Origin: Zeugodacus cucurbitae | Taxonomy: Eukaryota; Arthropoda; Insecta; Diptera; Tephritidae | Assembly: GCF_028554725.1 (NCBI RefSeq) | Contig: NC_071667.1 | Span: 37,793,501-37,857,500 of the forward strand | Direction of reading: 5' to 3' | DNA: 64,000 nt | Shown here: positions 1-10,937 of the stretch, piece after piece | Layout of the letters: each line of letters starts with the position of its first letter | How positions within the stretch are numbered: position 1 is the stretch's first letter | The notes under the pieces: generated by a model | Told to the model about the DNA's origin: nothing | What the model saw: only the letters and a program-made list of their open reading frames with translations | The model's database searches: none | Translations under genes and position numbers: made by a program

Positions 1-1411
1 CACGTGAGCCGTCTATCCAAGTGAATACCAAAATATGTTACTTCAGTCTCTTGGGGTACTAAAATATTGTTCATTTTAACTGGCGGGTACGTTTTTGGTC
101 TTAGGGAAAATGTAACATGCTTGCACTTTTGTTCATTTATATTTATACAACAGTTGGCTAGCCATTCTTCGACAAAAATCAAATGCTCTTCTAATACTCT
201 TGATGCTATAATTGGGCATTTTTTTCGGCTCACTAAAGCTGTGTCATCCGCAAAAGTTGATGTCAAACTATTACTAGCTGTTGGAAGGTCTGCTGTATAT
301 ATTATGTATAGAGTTGGCCCTAAAACACTGCCCTGCGGTACACCAGCTCTTATTGGTCGTTCTTCAGATATGAAGTCTCCTACTTTGACAGTAAACTTTC
401 TATTTTTTAAATTAGACTCCAAGGATTTATGCATTTCGAGTGGTAAGCTTTTTTTAATCTTATATAATAGCCCGTCATGCCACACTTTATCGAACGCCTG
501 AGCCACATCCAGAAATATAGCAGAACAGTACTCTCTATACTCGAACGCTGATTTTGTTAGTAATTCTATTTACTTGTTCTACAGTGACATGTTTTGCACG
601 AAAACCGAATTGGTGCGTTGGTATTACATTATTTTCTTGGAGGAAAGGAGACATCTTTGATAGTAACACCTTTTCAAATATTTTAGAAAGACAGGATAGA
701 AGACTGTTTGGTCTGTATGAAGACGGCTGTGTCAAGTCTTTACCTGGTTTGTCTATCATGATGATCTGCGACTTTTTCCATGAAATTGGATAGTACCCGA
801 AACAGAAGATAGCGTTAAAGAGCAAGGAGAGCACTGTTAAAGCAATATTTGGAAACTCAATTAGCATTTTTGGAGTAATTTTATCGTGTCCTGCCGACTT
901 TTTTGGATTGAGCTCTTTTATGATTTTAATAATTTCAGAAGATGACGTTTGAATAGACTCGAGCGACTCGTTAGCGCTACTGGATATGATTGGCAGCTTT
1001 TAGCTGTTCTTTCGGCAATTAGGTTGAAATACCTTTTCTAGGTGATTTGCAAAACAATTTGCCTTATCCTCATCACTTCGTGCCCAGTTTCCACCAAAGC
1101 CTCTTATAGGCAAGTTGGAGTCGACTGGAGGCTTCATTAACTTTTGGGTTTTCCAAAGAGAATTCCGTTTGTTTGAATTTGGACACAGTTACTTTATATA
1201 CTTGTGAGTGTGGTATTCTTCCTCACGTTTAAGCGCTGTTTTTAGTTTTCGTACAGCATATTTTAGTTGCAGCTGAGTAGAAGGGTAGCGATTTAACTGC
1301 CATTCACATCTAGCTCGCCTTTTTTCATTTACAAGCTTTTCTATTTCATTATTAGTGATTTTTCTTCGGCTAATTGGTTTATTATTTCTGTTTGCTGTTG
1401 CTACGACGGCT
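1..1411 (-). pseudogene. Jockey ORF2, reverse transcriptase part (partial)
   Basis: This continues the endonuclease frame beyond the CR1-like insertion. A basic linker (about 1400-1200) is followed by the RT domain. The block NPKKSAGHDKI is near 890 and PISWKKSQIIMIDKPGKD near 790-740. HQFGFRAKH lies near 620. A frameshift follows near 540. The minus strand then gives FLDVAQAFDKVWHDG (about 520-475), a GVPQGSVLGP-type block (about 350-320) and the catalytic FADD (about 244-255). At least two frameshifts and stops make it non-functional. The thumb and 3' UTR are outside the window. Confidence 0.75.
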
Positions 1412-1419
1412 GAATTTGA
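1412..1419. repeat. Target-site duplication, CR1-like insertion (3' side)
   Basis: GAATTTGA, matching 5505-5512 exactly. Confidence 0.75.
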
Positions 1420-1567
1420 TATTATTATTAACCCAAACGATTACCCTCCTCCCCCCGCAAGAGATTTTTAAGCGTTCGGTTCTCAAACTGCTCAGCTACA
1501 GAAAGAAACATTTCAACAGCTGAGATTTAAAAATATATAAAAACAAAAAGTTAAAAATTTCTGAATA

Positions 1568-4430
1568 TTATTTATTAAGAGAAGACAAAATAGTTTTTTT
1601 GATGCTAAATATTGAGTCAGATGGATCAAATGTGCTGGAATGCGAATTAAAATCATGACATATTCGGCAGAATGGTTCATTTAACTCAAAATTTGTTCTA
1701 GAAGATTTTAGAAATAATGGTCTAAACTGCCTGGATGAACGCAATGGGACATTAAACTTAATATCAGACAAAAGGAATGAACTACAAACTAAACCATTCA
1801 GAAGTTTTACTAGAAAAATTATACCTAGCATTTCTCTGCGACTAGTGAGTGTGGGAAGACTTATAAGTTTTAAACGACTAGTATACGGGGGAAGATTCAA
1901 TCTTGAATCCCAATGTAAGTGGCCTAAAGCAAAAAGTAAAAATTGTTTTTGAACGGACTCAAGCTTATCAGAATGGGATTGATAGCTAGGATTCCATACC
2001 ACAGAACCATACTCCAATATAGGCCTTACCAATGTTGTATAAAGAATTTTAGTAATATACGGATCACTAAATTCTTTAGACCAACGTTTAACAAAGCTAA
2101 GAGCACCTTTAGCTTTTAAGACAATTGAATTTACATGAGAATTAAAATTTAGTTTAGGGTCCATATTAACTCCTAAATCAACAAAGCTAAAAACTTGCTC
2201 TAAACTGAAGTTATTTATTACATAGGGGGAAAGATCAACAGTTCTACGGGAAAAGCACATCGTTTTACATTTTTTAAGATTCAGTGGCATATCATGTTTG
2301 TGACACCAAGTAACTAAATTATTTAAATCCGATTGCAACTCAGTCCTTTCGTTATGAGAAGTATATGATTTAAAAAGTTTTACATCATCCGTATATAATA
2401 AAATTTCTGAAAACTTAATTACTGAAGGTATATCATTGATGAACAACAAGAACAGAATCGGGCCGAGATGACTACCCTGTGGAACCCCTGAAGTGACACT
2501 AATTGAATCGGATAATGTATTATTAAATAAAACTTGTTGTTTTCTGTTAGTAAGATAAGAGGATACCCATTCAAGAAGTCTTGGTTGAAAACCAAGAAGA
2601 TTCAGTTTTTGCAAAAGAATTGAGTGGTTTACTCTATCGAATGCTTTACTAAAGTCTGTATATATAACATCAGTATTCTTATTATCCCTAAAACCCATTG
2701 ACACATGGTTTACAAATTCAAGCAAGTTAGTTACTGTAGATTTCCCTTTACAAAATCCATGCTGAGAGAATGAAATTAAAAGAGAGATTAAGAAAGTTAT
2801 TTGGTCAGTGACAATAGCTTCAAAAAGTTTGGGTATAGCTGACATTTTAGCTATCCCCCTATAGTTCTCAACAGATGATCTAACTCCACTTTTATACAAA
2901 GGTAATATAAAAGAGTTTTTCCACATTGACGGAAAAATACCTTGTTTAAGAGATAGGTTAAAAAGCTTAGTTAAGGGCAGATAGATATATTTTGCGCAAT
3001 TTTTAAGAAAGCTTGAGGGAATCATATCAGGGCCATATTTAAACGAATTTTTTAACGTAACTAAATAATTTAAGACATCTGTTTCAGAAATAATTGGTGT
3101 ATTAATTACAGTACTCGGACATAACACTTGATGATATGGCACATTCATAGGGTAGTTTGAACAATAATTGGATTTGAAGAATTCTGCAAACATATTAGAA
3201 ATAATATAATTGTCACATGACATTGTTGATTTATATTTCATCGCGGACGGAATCCTGCGTTTGGAGTTAACGAAACCATAAAACAATTTCGGATTACGAA
3301 TAATATTATTTTTTACTTTGATTATGTAGTTTTTATAACATTTTTTGTTAAGTTCCTCAAACTGACGACGCAATTTAGAATATTTTAAATAGTCAACAAG
3401 AGCTCCAGTTCTTTTATAAAGTTTAAAAGCACGAGCTTTTTTATTTTTTAATTTACATAGCACATTCGAATACCACAAATTTGAACTTTTTCTTTTGATA
3501 ATAAAACATTTCGGAACAAATCTTTCAAAAATATTATAAATTGTTTCATTAAAATGTGATACATTTAATTCAATATTACCACTATAATCAGGCCAAGTCA
3601 ATTTAGAAAGTTCACAATTAATCTTTTTGAAGTTAGCTTTCGCAAAGTTGAACCGAGAACAAAGGTCCTGTTTGTTGCATACAAGTAATTCGTCTATGAT
3701 TTCGATATTAATTTCCAAGGCAGGGTGATAAGAGTCCTCTGGCAAAACTAAAGGATCAGATCGGACCACAGAAACTGTTGAAGTATTATCAACATAGACC
3801 AAATCTAGGAATTTACCAAACTTGTTCGGAATTAAGTTAATTTGGTTAAGACCCATCCCAGACATTTCTTCCAAAAACTCATTAAAGCTTAAACGAGTGC
3901 AAAAAGGGGTAATGCAATCGTCAACAGATTTCCAAGATACACACGGTAAATTGAAATCGCCTAGAACAATTATGTAATCAGTATTCTTAGCAATTGAAAA
4001 AACATTATTTATTAAAGAAGCATGCTGCGTATATACAGATAAGTCCGATTGAGGCGGAATATAAGATAAAGTTAGATAAATAGAACATTTATTAATACAA
4101 ATTCGTATGCACTTAAATTCAATAAAGTCCGCATGAGGAACTTCTACTTCTTCAGATGGAATTGAAGAATGCACAGCAAATAGTACACCCCCCCCCGACT
4201 CTGTTCAGTCGATCGCATCTAAAGATTTGAAATTCACTATTTAATATTTCGTTATCAAAGATATGAGGTTTAAGCCAAGTTTCAGTAAAAGCGATGACTT
4301 TAAAATTACAATTAGTGCTGTTCAAATACAATTCTTTTAATTTTGTATTTAAACCCCTTACATTTTGATAGTGAATTTGTAATGAATTTTTTATAATTAG
4401 TTTTTTGAATCCGCGGCATTTTTTGGAATA
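1568..4430 (-). pseudogene. ORF2 (endonuclease - reverse transcriptase) of the CR1-like element, one frameshift
   Basis: The first part (to about 4190) carries the APE endonuclease start, IHYQNVRGLNTK and FTETWLKPHI. A run of nine G on the minus strand (4188-4196) puts the frame off by one. The rest, 868 codons from 4174 to 1568, is open: GDFNLPCVSW endonuclease block, then RT with KYGPDMIPSSFLKN, DVIYTDFSKAFDRVNHS, SGVPQGSHLGPILF and the catalytic box LLYTDDVKLF, then thumb motifs NPKLNFNSHV-like and VRPILEYGSVVWNP. The catalytic box reads YTDD. The second copy in this window has YADD, so the Thr is a private change. Activity is unlikely because of the frameshift. Confidence 0.8.
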
Positions 4431-4990
4431 TGAGCAATTACAGTTTGTTTTTGTTGCTTTTGCTCGAATTCGCGCACGAAAGCACCAGGTGGCCAAAATG
4501 ATTCATCAAGTAGCAATTGAAAATTAACAGCTGAAACGCCAATCTTGAAAGAAGATATGTTTCTTTCGTAATTAAAGTTAAATTTTCTGACATCAATATC
4601 AATATCGTTAATTTTTAATTTCGACGAGATGTAAAACTTTATATCTTCGATTGTGGTATCCGAAGCGAATCTCGAAACGAAAATTGATTTTCGTTGAGGT
4701 ATTACTACCAAATTTTTTGCCACAAACTCAGAGTTAATAGGAGGCGGATCCTGAATAGTTTTCCGCTTAAGGTTATCGTTATTTGTTTTCGGAGGATTAA
4801 GAACTTTTGAAGAGGAAGGCTTCTCTCCTTGAGGGCAAGAAGATGAGAGATTAATAAGGTCTAATTTCACCGGTGACATACTTTTTACGGACAAAGTGGC
4901 AGGTTCTTCATTAGACGGACGTTTACGTTTTGATGAAGGCTTAGCATTATCATCTTGATCATTTAGGCATTTAAATGATTGAAACAACAC
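4397..4990 (-). CDS. ORF1 of the CR1-like retrotransposon
   Basis: This is an uninterrupted 197-residue frame. The N-terminal 90 residues are polar and low-complexity, rich in Ser, Pro and Lys. The C-terminal half has IFVSRFASDTTIEDIKFYI and ends with a FWPPGAFVREFE block, both characteristic of ORF1 proteins of CR1/Jockey-group elements. I see no zinc knuckle. The presumed role is binding of element RNA in the transposition particle. The downstream ORF2 frame starts just before the ORF1 stop. It is the most intact retrotransposon protein in the left block. Confidence 0.7.
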   Translation of the reverse strand: MLFQSFKCLNDQDDNAKPSSKRKRPSNEEPATLSVKSMSPVKLDLINLSSSCPQGEKPSSSKVLNPPKTNNDNLKRKTIQDPPPINSEFVAKNLVVIPQRKSIFVSRFASDTTIEDIKFYISSKLKINDIDIDVRKFNFNYERNISSFKIGVSAVNFQLLLDESFWPPGAFVREFEQKQQKQTVIAHIPKNAADSKN

Positions 4991-5504
4991 TTCATAAAAA
5001 AAAAATTTAAATTGAAGGAAAAAACAGAATAGTAAATAATAATAAAAATTAAAATATGATATAATAGTAAATAGAAAAACAATAATAGTTATACTGAATT
5101 AGCCGAGATCACAACCAATATAATAGTGAGCAGTTTGAGAAGCACTGAGCCACTTAAAAATAACACGCAAACAGCTGTGAGCAAAAATGAAAGAAAAAAA
5201 GACGAATCAAAAGAAAAAGAGTAAATTAAAACAAAAACAATATGCAATCGCACAAACAATTGCAAAGTAGGAAATAAAATTGATAATTGATAACAACAAC
5301 AAATGATTTAAAAGACTCGGCACCAGAATTTAAGAAAATAGTTAAAATACAAATAAAATTTAAATATAACAAAAAAGCAAATTAGCACAAATACTTAGCT
5401 TTAGATTACACTTATTAAAAGTAAAACTTTCTTCAATTATATTAAGCACAAATTCAAGAACCGAGAAAAAATTAAAACTTCACAGTTTGACGTGTTGCCA
5501 GATC

Positions 5505-5512
5505 GAATTTGA
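5505..5512. repeat. Target-site duplication, CR1-like insertion (5' side)
   Basis: GAATTTGA, matching 1412-1419 exactly. Confidence 0.75.
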
Positions 5513-6292
5513 AATTCGATCATAAAATTCTCTTATAATTTCATCAATATCTCTTTCCGTATCTATTTTTAAATCAATATTAATGTGGCTACTCACAAAA
5601 TTTTTATATTTTAACCAGTTCGTTTTGTGAGATGTTAGACCCACTTTTGACTCAACGAATATGGGTTGTTCACACAACATTTTTAGTACAGGTGAATGAT
5701 CAGAAGATAAGTCTGTACATGTGTCAGCTGTCACAAACGATATTTTGTTGCGATCACTGGGCCAGTATGTGGGCTTGCCACGAGATATTATATCAAGGTT
5801 ATTGTGGTTCATAATGGTTTTGTACAACTGGCGTCCTTTCGGATTAATAACACGTGACCCTCAGTACATGTGTTTTCCATTATAATCTCCACCTGCTAGA
5901 AATCTATGACCTAGCGTTCCAAAAAAGTCTTTAAATTTGCTATATGTAATTTTAAAACGAGGTGGGCAGTACATAGCCATTAGATTTAAATCACAACCCC
6001 GATTTTTTAACGATATTGTTGTAGCTTGTAACTGGGCTGTAGCATGAGATTCCAGAGTATAGTGGCTTAACCGATTTCTAACCAACACTGCTGTTCCGCC
6101 ATGTGCTTTTCCATCGGGGTGATTTTTTAACATACCGTCTAAATCCCGGTATTTTGAAATTATTTTTGTTTGTTAGATGAGTCTCTGATATTAGCATTAC
6201 ATCTATATTTTTTCAGATAGAAATCTAATAAGCTCCAATTTATGTTGGTTTATACCGTTAGCATTCCATATACAGATATTTAGTACGCTCAT
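5505..6292 (-). pseudogene. Jockey ORF2, endonuclease part
   Basis: This is the APE-type endonuclease that nicks the target for target-primed reverse transcription. The start ATG at 6292 gives MSVLNICIWNANGI, the usual opening with a catalytic Asn. A frameshift follows around residue 30. GGTAVLVRN and LAGGDYNGKH come from 6133-5861; the expected GDYN/GDFN active-site block is intact as GGDYN. A second frameshift leads to 5827-5480, where SSDHSPV supplies the catalytic SDH. The frame breaks at 5505-5512, where a CR1-like element is inserted, and resumes at 1411. Confidence 0.75.
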
Positions 6293-8057
6293 TTTTTACT
6301 TAATAAAGTTTGCAGCATTTGGTTTTGTGATTTTATTAAATCTTGGATAATGTTTTGCATAGTATACATAAATTTCGTCATACATTGCGTAAGATTTATA
6401 ATCATGGTTTCAATACCACTATTTGCGGATTTTGCGGTGGTTGCATTTGTACATTGTTACCTTTTACAACATTGGCATAGCTCACTTGTACATTATTATT
6501 TTTAATATTACTAGATTTTGGAATATGGTCTATGATATCTATAATGTCATTACATATGTAACATTTCGTTACGTCGTGCTTTGAATTCCCTGTGACAACT
6601 TCGATTTCAAATCTTTATAAACAGGACAACCCCTGTAGTTGGCAGTGTGACCTCCTCCACAATTGCTGCTATTTTTGTTTAAATCCTCTTTCTTGAGGAT
6701 ACATTTTGAAGTGGAATGTAAATCTCCACATACCGCACAAACACTGCGTAGAGTGCAATATGATTTGGTGTGCCCATACTGTTGGCAGTTGGTGCATTGT
6801 ACCGGACCGTTTCTTTTGGGTGGTTCTTCTACTGTTACTCTACGGTGCAGCAAATATTTTAAATTATATATTGAATGCACTTCGTTCTTTTTAAGCTGGT
6901 TAGAATTCGGCATCAATTCAATTCGAAACATGGGTTGTGATACTTTATTTCTATTAAAGATGTTTACGACAGTTTTAACTTTAAAGCCACATTCCGCTCA
7001 TTTTCGACTTTCCGGTTATCCGTTCGTTGTCGACTATTCGAATAGTGTAAGTTCATTCAATTTCCATTTTTATTGAAAAAAGTGAAATACAGGAAAAATG
7101 CGCACAACTGACATTTTCACAAGTAAAAACAAACAAAAATCAAAGGTTGCTTGGATTTCAAACAATTTTCATAGAACGACTATTCGAATAGTCGTCACAT
7201 TGCGACTAATCGAATAGTACTAACCGGTTAATATTCGTACGAACGGTTACAAACCATCCGGTTTCGAATAATCGGTTTTCAGGTTAATCGAATAATTTTA
7301 AGAGCCATACTCTATACCTTTAATTACTACAGCTTTGAGCTCTTCAGCTGATAGGAATAATAATTTTTGTTTTTATCTGACAAAAACTTTACCACATCGA
7401 TAAAGCTTTTCTCAGTGTATGTCTGTATTTTCGTTTCATCTATATTGCCGTTTTTAAAAGGCACTATGTGAAAATTTTTTATACCTACAATTTCGCTTAA
7501 TTTAGCAACAAGAGTATTTGAGCTACGCTCGCGCAAATATATTGGGGGCGGTTTGGCATACGCGACTGTGGTGGTACCCTTCGTGGTACCCTTCATTATC
7601 ATCAGAACCATTGCTTAGTAAGGCAAAGAAATCTGTTGCCATTTAAAACTTCTGGTTTATTAATGATTGGCGTGCCGCCTTGAAACTTTTTAGGATTGAC
7701 CGCTGACCTCACTGGACTTAATTTCCTTTTAATATTGACGTAGCGGTCAATGCCAATCTGAACAGATGGACCTTTTTTGGTTTGTGCATTCTTACCTTGC
7801 GTTATGATTTTCTTCACTGTATGCTCGCTTGCAGGTACCTGCTTACTTGTTGGTGCGTTTGTTGCTGGCCGTTGTTGATTGCCGTTCTCTGCTGCTTTTG
7901 TTGTTTCTAAACTCTGCTCAGTTGATCGTTGTGACGACTCATCCTTATCGCCTTTTCCGTGTTTGTTGGTAGGAGCTGGTTTTGCAAGCTCAACAAAGCT
8001 AAAGTAGGCATTCAGGTGAGGCTGCGCAGCGCTCATGTTATTGTTTATTTCTCGCAC
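6289..8057 (-). pseudogene. Jockey ORF1 (gag-like nucleic-acid-binding protein), frameshifted and interrupted
   Basis: ORF1 proteins of Jockey elements bind the element RNA as a chaperone. The start is ATG at 8057 (MREINNNMSAAQ), with a second in-frame ATG seven codons on. The basic, Q/K-rich N-terminal part reads to about 7605. A frameshift then moves to the frame at 7611-7327, which holds PPPIYLRE and ends in YQLKSSK, a conserved Jockey ORF1 block. An insertion follows, and coding resumes near 6985 with FKVKTVVNIFNRNKV. The segment at 6931-6569 has CCHC zinc knuckles (CTNCQQYGHTKSYC, CAVCGDLHSTSKC). A third knuckle is damaged: it begins NCGGGH. The last frame ends in TGA overlapping the ORF2 ATG as ATGA (6289-6292), a typical ORF1/ORF2 coupling. 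Confidence 0.75.
6986..7310. other. Non-coding insertion inside Jockey ORF1
   Basis: Between the ORF1 blocks ending in KGIEYGS (about 7303) and starting with CGFKVK (about 6985) lie roughly 300 bp that do not translate. The stretch contains several ATTCGAATA-type palindromes (for example near 7036-7046 and 7172-7185). The bases at its ends, agccacat (about 6986-6993) and agccatac (7303-7310), could be a diverged 8-bp target duplication. I see no good terminal inverted repeat. A small non-autonomous DNA element is the likeliest reading. Confidence 0.4.
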
Positions 8058-8285
8058 TTATAATTTGTTATTTACTATTTATTATTGTTTGTACACTTTT
8101 ATTTTTGTGATTTTTTTTGTTTTGCTAACACTTTCGGCGTTATTGGCTAAGGCTTGGCTTAATGCACTTTTTAAATTGTTTTGTTTTTTACGTATTTTCT
8201 TTTAATTTTGGTTTTAGAGAATAATCACGGAGCGCATCAAATACACGTCCGTATAGGTTGAAAGCTCTCTTTATTGCTGACCACA

Positions 8286-9011
8286 ATTATTTTATCTATT
8301 ATTATTACTATTATTATTGCTCTGTCTTTGGGGATTTCCTGATTTTGTTCTATATTTAGAACGATTGAAATTTATTAAACGCGTTTGCTGCCTAATTTTA
8401 ATCGCGTTGTTTAGCCGAGAAAATCTGGGATCAACATCCATAGGCTCTGGTTGTGAAAAGACTGTCCTTTCATGATTATGTGCCGTGCGATATTGAGGAT
8501 GAGACATTCGGTAAGAATCACTGTTTCTATTTGCGAATGCGTTAGCAAATGTATAGCGTTGTTGATTCATTTATAATTCTTGTGCTAAGGCTAAAGCGGT
8601 TGATAAACCTGCCGGGCGACTTGAAAACAAAATATCATTAAGGGGTCGATTTAACCCTGGAATGAGAACACGTAAGGCATCATTCCTATACTTCTCATTA
8701 AGAAATTTCAAGGCTTCTATGTCCCCGTTATATTGCATAACTGCTTTATTTATAAGGAGTGTCAGATGCTTCTCTACTGAATCACAATAGTCCGTAATGG
8801 ATCGTCTTCCCTGTCATTGTCATTGGATATTTGCATCTATCTCTATGTCCTCGTACCTCAAAACTTTTGGTGGAGAAACATTTAAACTCAACTCGTCAAA
8901 ATTAGCTTGCACCTGCCTAATCTGTTCAGATACACGCTGTTCCAGCTGATTCGCAACAGCTGTAGTGATTTGAGTAACCAAATCGTTAATGGCTTCTGCG
9001 GTTAACGACAT
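8286..9011 (-). pseudogene. Gypsy-type (errantivirus-like) gag fragment
   Basis: The start ATG at 9011 gives MSLTAEAINDLVTQITTAV and a coiled-coil-prone N-terminus. The frame stops after about 63 residues. Gag-like coding continues in other frames through 8810-8580, then 8570-8292 with a PEPMDVDPRF motif typical of gypsy-family Gag just before an Asn-rich C-terminus. An internal deletion and stops make it dead. Sequence further downstream on this strand (rest of gag-pol) is missing because the Jockey 5' end begins here. Confidence 0.6.
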
Positions 9012-9319
9012 TTTACACCTTTTTTTTGCTTGTCACAAATGTTGTTTATTTTCACAAAACTTGGCAAAATTGGATCTTATTCCTAGCGTACAATTCCAAT
9101 TCTCTTAGACAATAGGTATGCTTACATTAAGTACAGCTTCTTGTCCCGTTGTCCTGGCGTGGAATTGTTGACTTCTTTTTTTCTTCCCAATTGTCCTTGG
9201 CGTGGGATTGTTGACCTCTTTTTTCTTCCCGATGCACAATTTTTCGACTTCACTTGATTTTTTTTTGTTTTTTTGTTCTATTATCCTTACATAAGAATTT
9301 TGGGAACAGACTTACAAAA
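9012..9319 (-). other. Gypsy-type 5' untranslated leader
   Basis: This region lies between the primer-binding site and gag ATG. It contains a short imperfect tandem repeat (about 9150-9180 and 9185-9225) built on the theme ttcttcccaattgtcc. No open frame of note. Confidence 0.5.
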
Positions 9320-9334
9320 ACTCGTTGGGCGCCA
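9320..9334 (-). promoter_or_regulatory. Primer-binding site, tRNA-Lys type
   Basis: The minus strand reads TGGCGCCCAACGAGT directly after the LTR end. TGGCGCCCAAC is the start of the known gypsy-type primer site complementary to the tRNA-Lys 3' end. This fixes the direction of the gag leader. Confidence 0.65.
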
Positions 9335-9708
9335 ATTAAATAAATGGTTAGACACGGTGCTCTGCGCTCGGTGGTCAATTTATTCTGATTCTTCTTTTTC
9401 AAACTATTTCTATTTATACTTATGCTAGTACCGACACGCAGGTCAGTTGTTTTCCAAATCTTATGTGTACTTATCTACTTCTAACAAAGGAAGGGAAATA
9501 TGTATGGTTTTGGGACTATTTGTATTTACATGCTATTGTTTTGATTTTTACTGATAATCATAAGTATTTGTACACATGTGTGACTATCTACAACTAGTAC
9601 TTATAACTATACATAAATATTTATGTTTTCTCAGCTGCACTTAGGTTGTAAACAATGTATCTATAAACATTTACATATAACCAAATACATGTGTAACTGT
9701 CTATAACT
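9335..9708 (-). repeat. Long terminal repeat of gypsy-type element
   Basis: On the minus strand a purine-rich polypurine tract (AAGGGAGGGG, 9711-9720) precedes an LTR starting AGTTATAGAC and ending TTTAAT/T against the primer site. The length of about 374 bp suits errantivirus-like elements. It is preceded by env and followed by a primer site and gag, so it acts as a 3' LTR for one provirus and a 5' LTR for another. No second LTR is visible for comparison. Confidence 0.65.
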
Positions 9709-9824
9709 ATCCCCTCCCTTAAACAGATGCGTCCCGAATCTGCTTTAGGTTGCATTCGATAGTTTTTATCATCAGGTCAACATGATTTGTATAAAGGTTA
9801 CTTGGCTGCTGGAAAATGTGCTGA

Positions 9825-10886
9825 TTACTGTATCTGATCTTTTACATTTAGGTACACAATTATGGTTGTTATTAATGTACGTGTTATTGAAATGAGGACA
9901 TACCAATACATATTTTGTTTTGATGCATCTTCACTAAATTTTTCTATCTTCTGTAGGTTTTGTATGTGTATTTGATGCAGGTAAGGTAGCGTTGGGATTG
10001 TGGCATGCTCGGAGATATTCAATATGAAGCGGTTCGTTAATTCAGGCACCATAGATGGACTTTTTTCGCTCTCCGGATACTTTGTATTATTTATTCAAAT
10101 ATCGTTGTCGTACATTATTAAGAATGTCCCCATCAATTTATTCGTTTGGTTTCCTTGCGTTAAGATTATATTCTGGTTGTTTACTAACAGAATGTTTTCG
10201 TCGATTTGGATGACCGGAGGTACATGGTATGCTGTATTTGTCTTACAGGTTGCCGAAATGTTGTTTAGCATTTGGTACACGCATGAATCAAATGTATCAA
10301 TTTGACTGAAAGGGATAGTTACAGTTTCCTTGCAGTTATAAAGCGGACTACGGTATTTCCGGTATTTAGCAGCATATTTATTTCTTAAATCTAATATCGT
10401 GTTATTGTATACTACCGGAAAAATTTCTATTAATGGGCAAACAGAGTACACTTTTGGTATTTTTACCAAATATTTTAATATCTCATTATTAGAGTAGATC
10501 TTAACATTTCCAGCCATAAGGGTACTTATACCTAGTTGGTAATTTTCTTGATTTAATACTTTCTTAATTTCGTTATCTGATAAAATTACATTATTTACTA
10601 TATTTAATTTAGCGAGCGTAACTGAATAGACAACATTAGTGAGAAGCGAGATTACTCTTTGATTACGAACAGCTATTATCTGAAATAAGTCTGGATACAT
10701 TTTATTTTCTACCTTCTCGTAATGATTGTATTTGGGTTTATTAATTTGAGAAGTTAACTCGTTTATCTTATTTACTAAATCAGCATTTATCTCTATCTGC
10801 TGGTTTTCAGCTTCTATTAGCCTTGTTTGCCTTTCTCCTAATATCTCGAAATCACTGTGATCCGGAGTGCCAGCAACAAATTTCAA
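9825..10886 (-). pseudogene. Gypsy-type env-like gene, 3' part
   Basis: Insect errantiviruses carry an env-like third gene for a membrane glycoprotein. Here a 263-residue frame (10886-10095) and a further 75-residue frame (10052-9825) together resemble the C-terminal half of such a protein: long heptad-like region rich in Asn, Ile and Leu, Cys-containing region (YNCKETV, CVYQMLNN), and near the end a hydrophobic stretch (WYVLISITRTLITTIIVYL) fitting a membrane anchor. The signal peptide and processing region are not present, and a frame break lies near 10070. It is a relic. Confidence 0.6.
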
Positions 10887-10937
10887 TGCAGAACCTAAAA
10901 AATTTATTGATCTAGTTTTTATACTGCGATAAGATAT

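Larger units (their letters stand above)
1420..5504 (-). mobile_element. CR1/Jockey-group non-LTR retrotransposon, nearly full length, inserted in Jockey ORF2
   Basis: The element occupies the space between two copies of GAATTTGA (1412-1419 and 5505-5512). Deleting it makes the host Jockey frame continuous. It has a 5' leader of about 500 bp, ORF1 (4990-4397), ORF2 (about 4430-1568), and a short 3' UTR ending in GGGTAATCGTTTGGGTTAAT followed by a few TAA units, not a poly(A) tail. The second copy at 11630-14340 ends in the same GTAATCGTTTGGGTT block, which confirms the 3' terminus. Confidence 0.8.
1..8285 (-). mobile_element. Jockey-clade non-LTR retrotransposon, interrupted, runs off left edge
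   Basis: Reading the minus strand from about 8285 to base 1 gives a 5' leader, an ORF1 with zinc knuckles, an overlapping ORF2 with endonuclease and then reverse transcriptase, in the order expected for Jockey elements. The element is broken by two insertions, a CR1-like element (1420-5504) and a roughly 300-bp piece (about 6990-7302), and by several frameshifts. Its 3' end lies outside the window. Its 5' end abuts gypsy gag sequence at about 8285, but I could not find a target duplication, so that boundary is approximate. Confidence 0.8.

Noticed and set aside
6663..7076. 137-codon plus-strand frame opposite Jockey ORF1
   Set aside because: Antisense to the zinc-knuckle region and running into the non-coding insertion.
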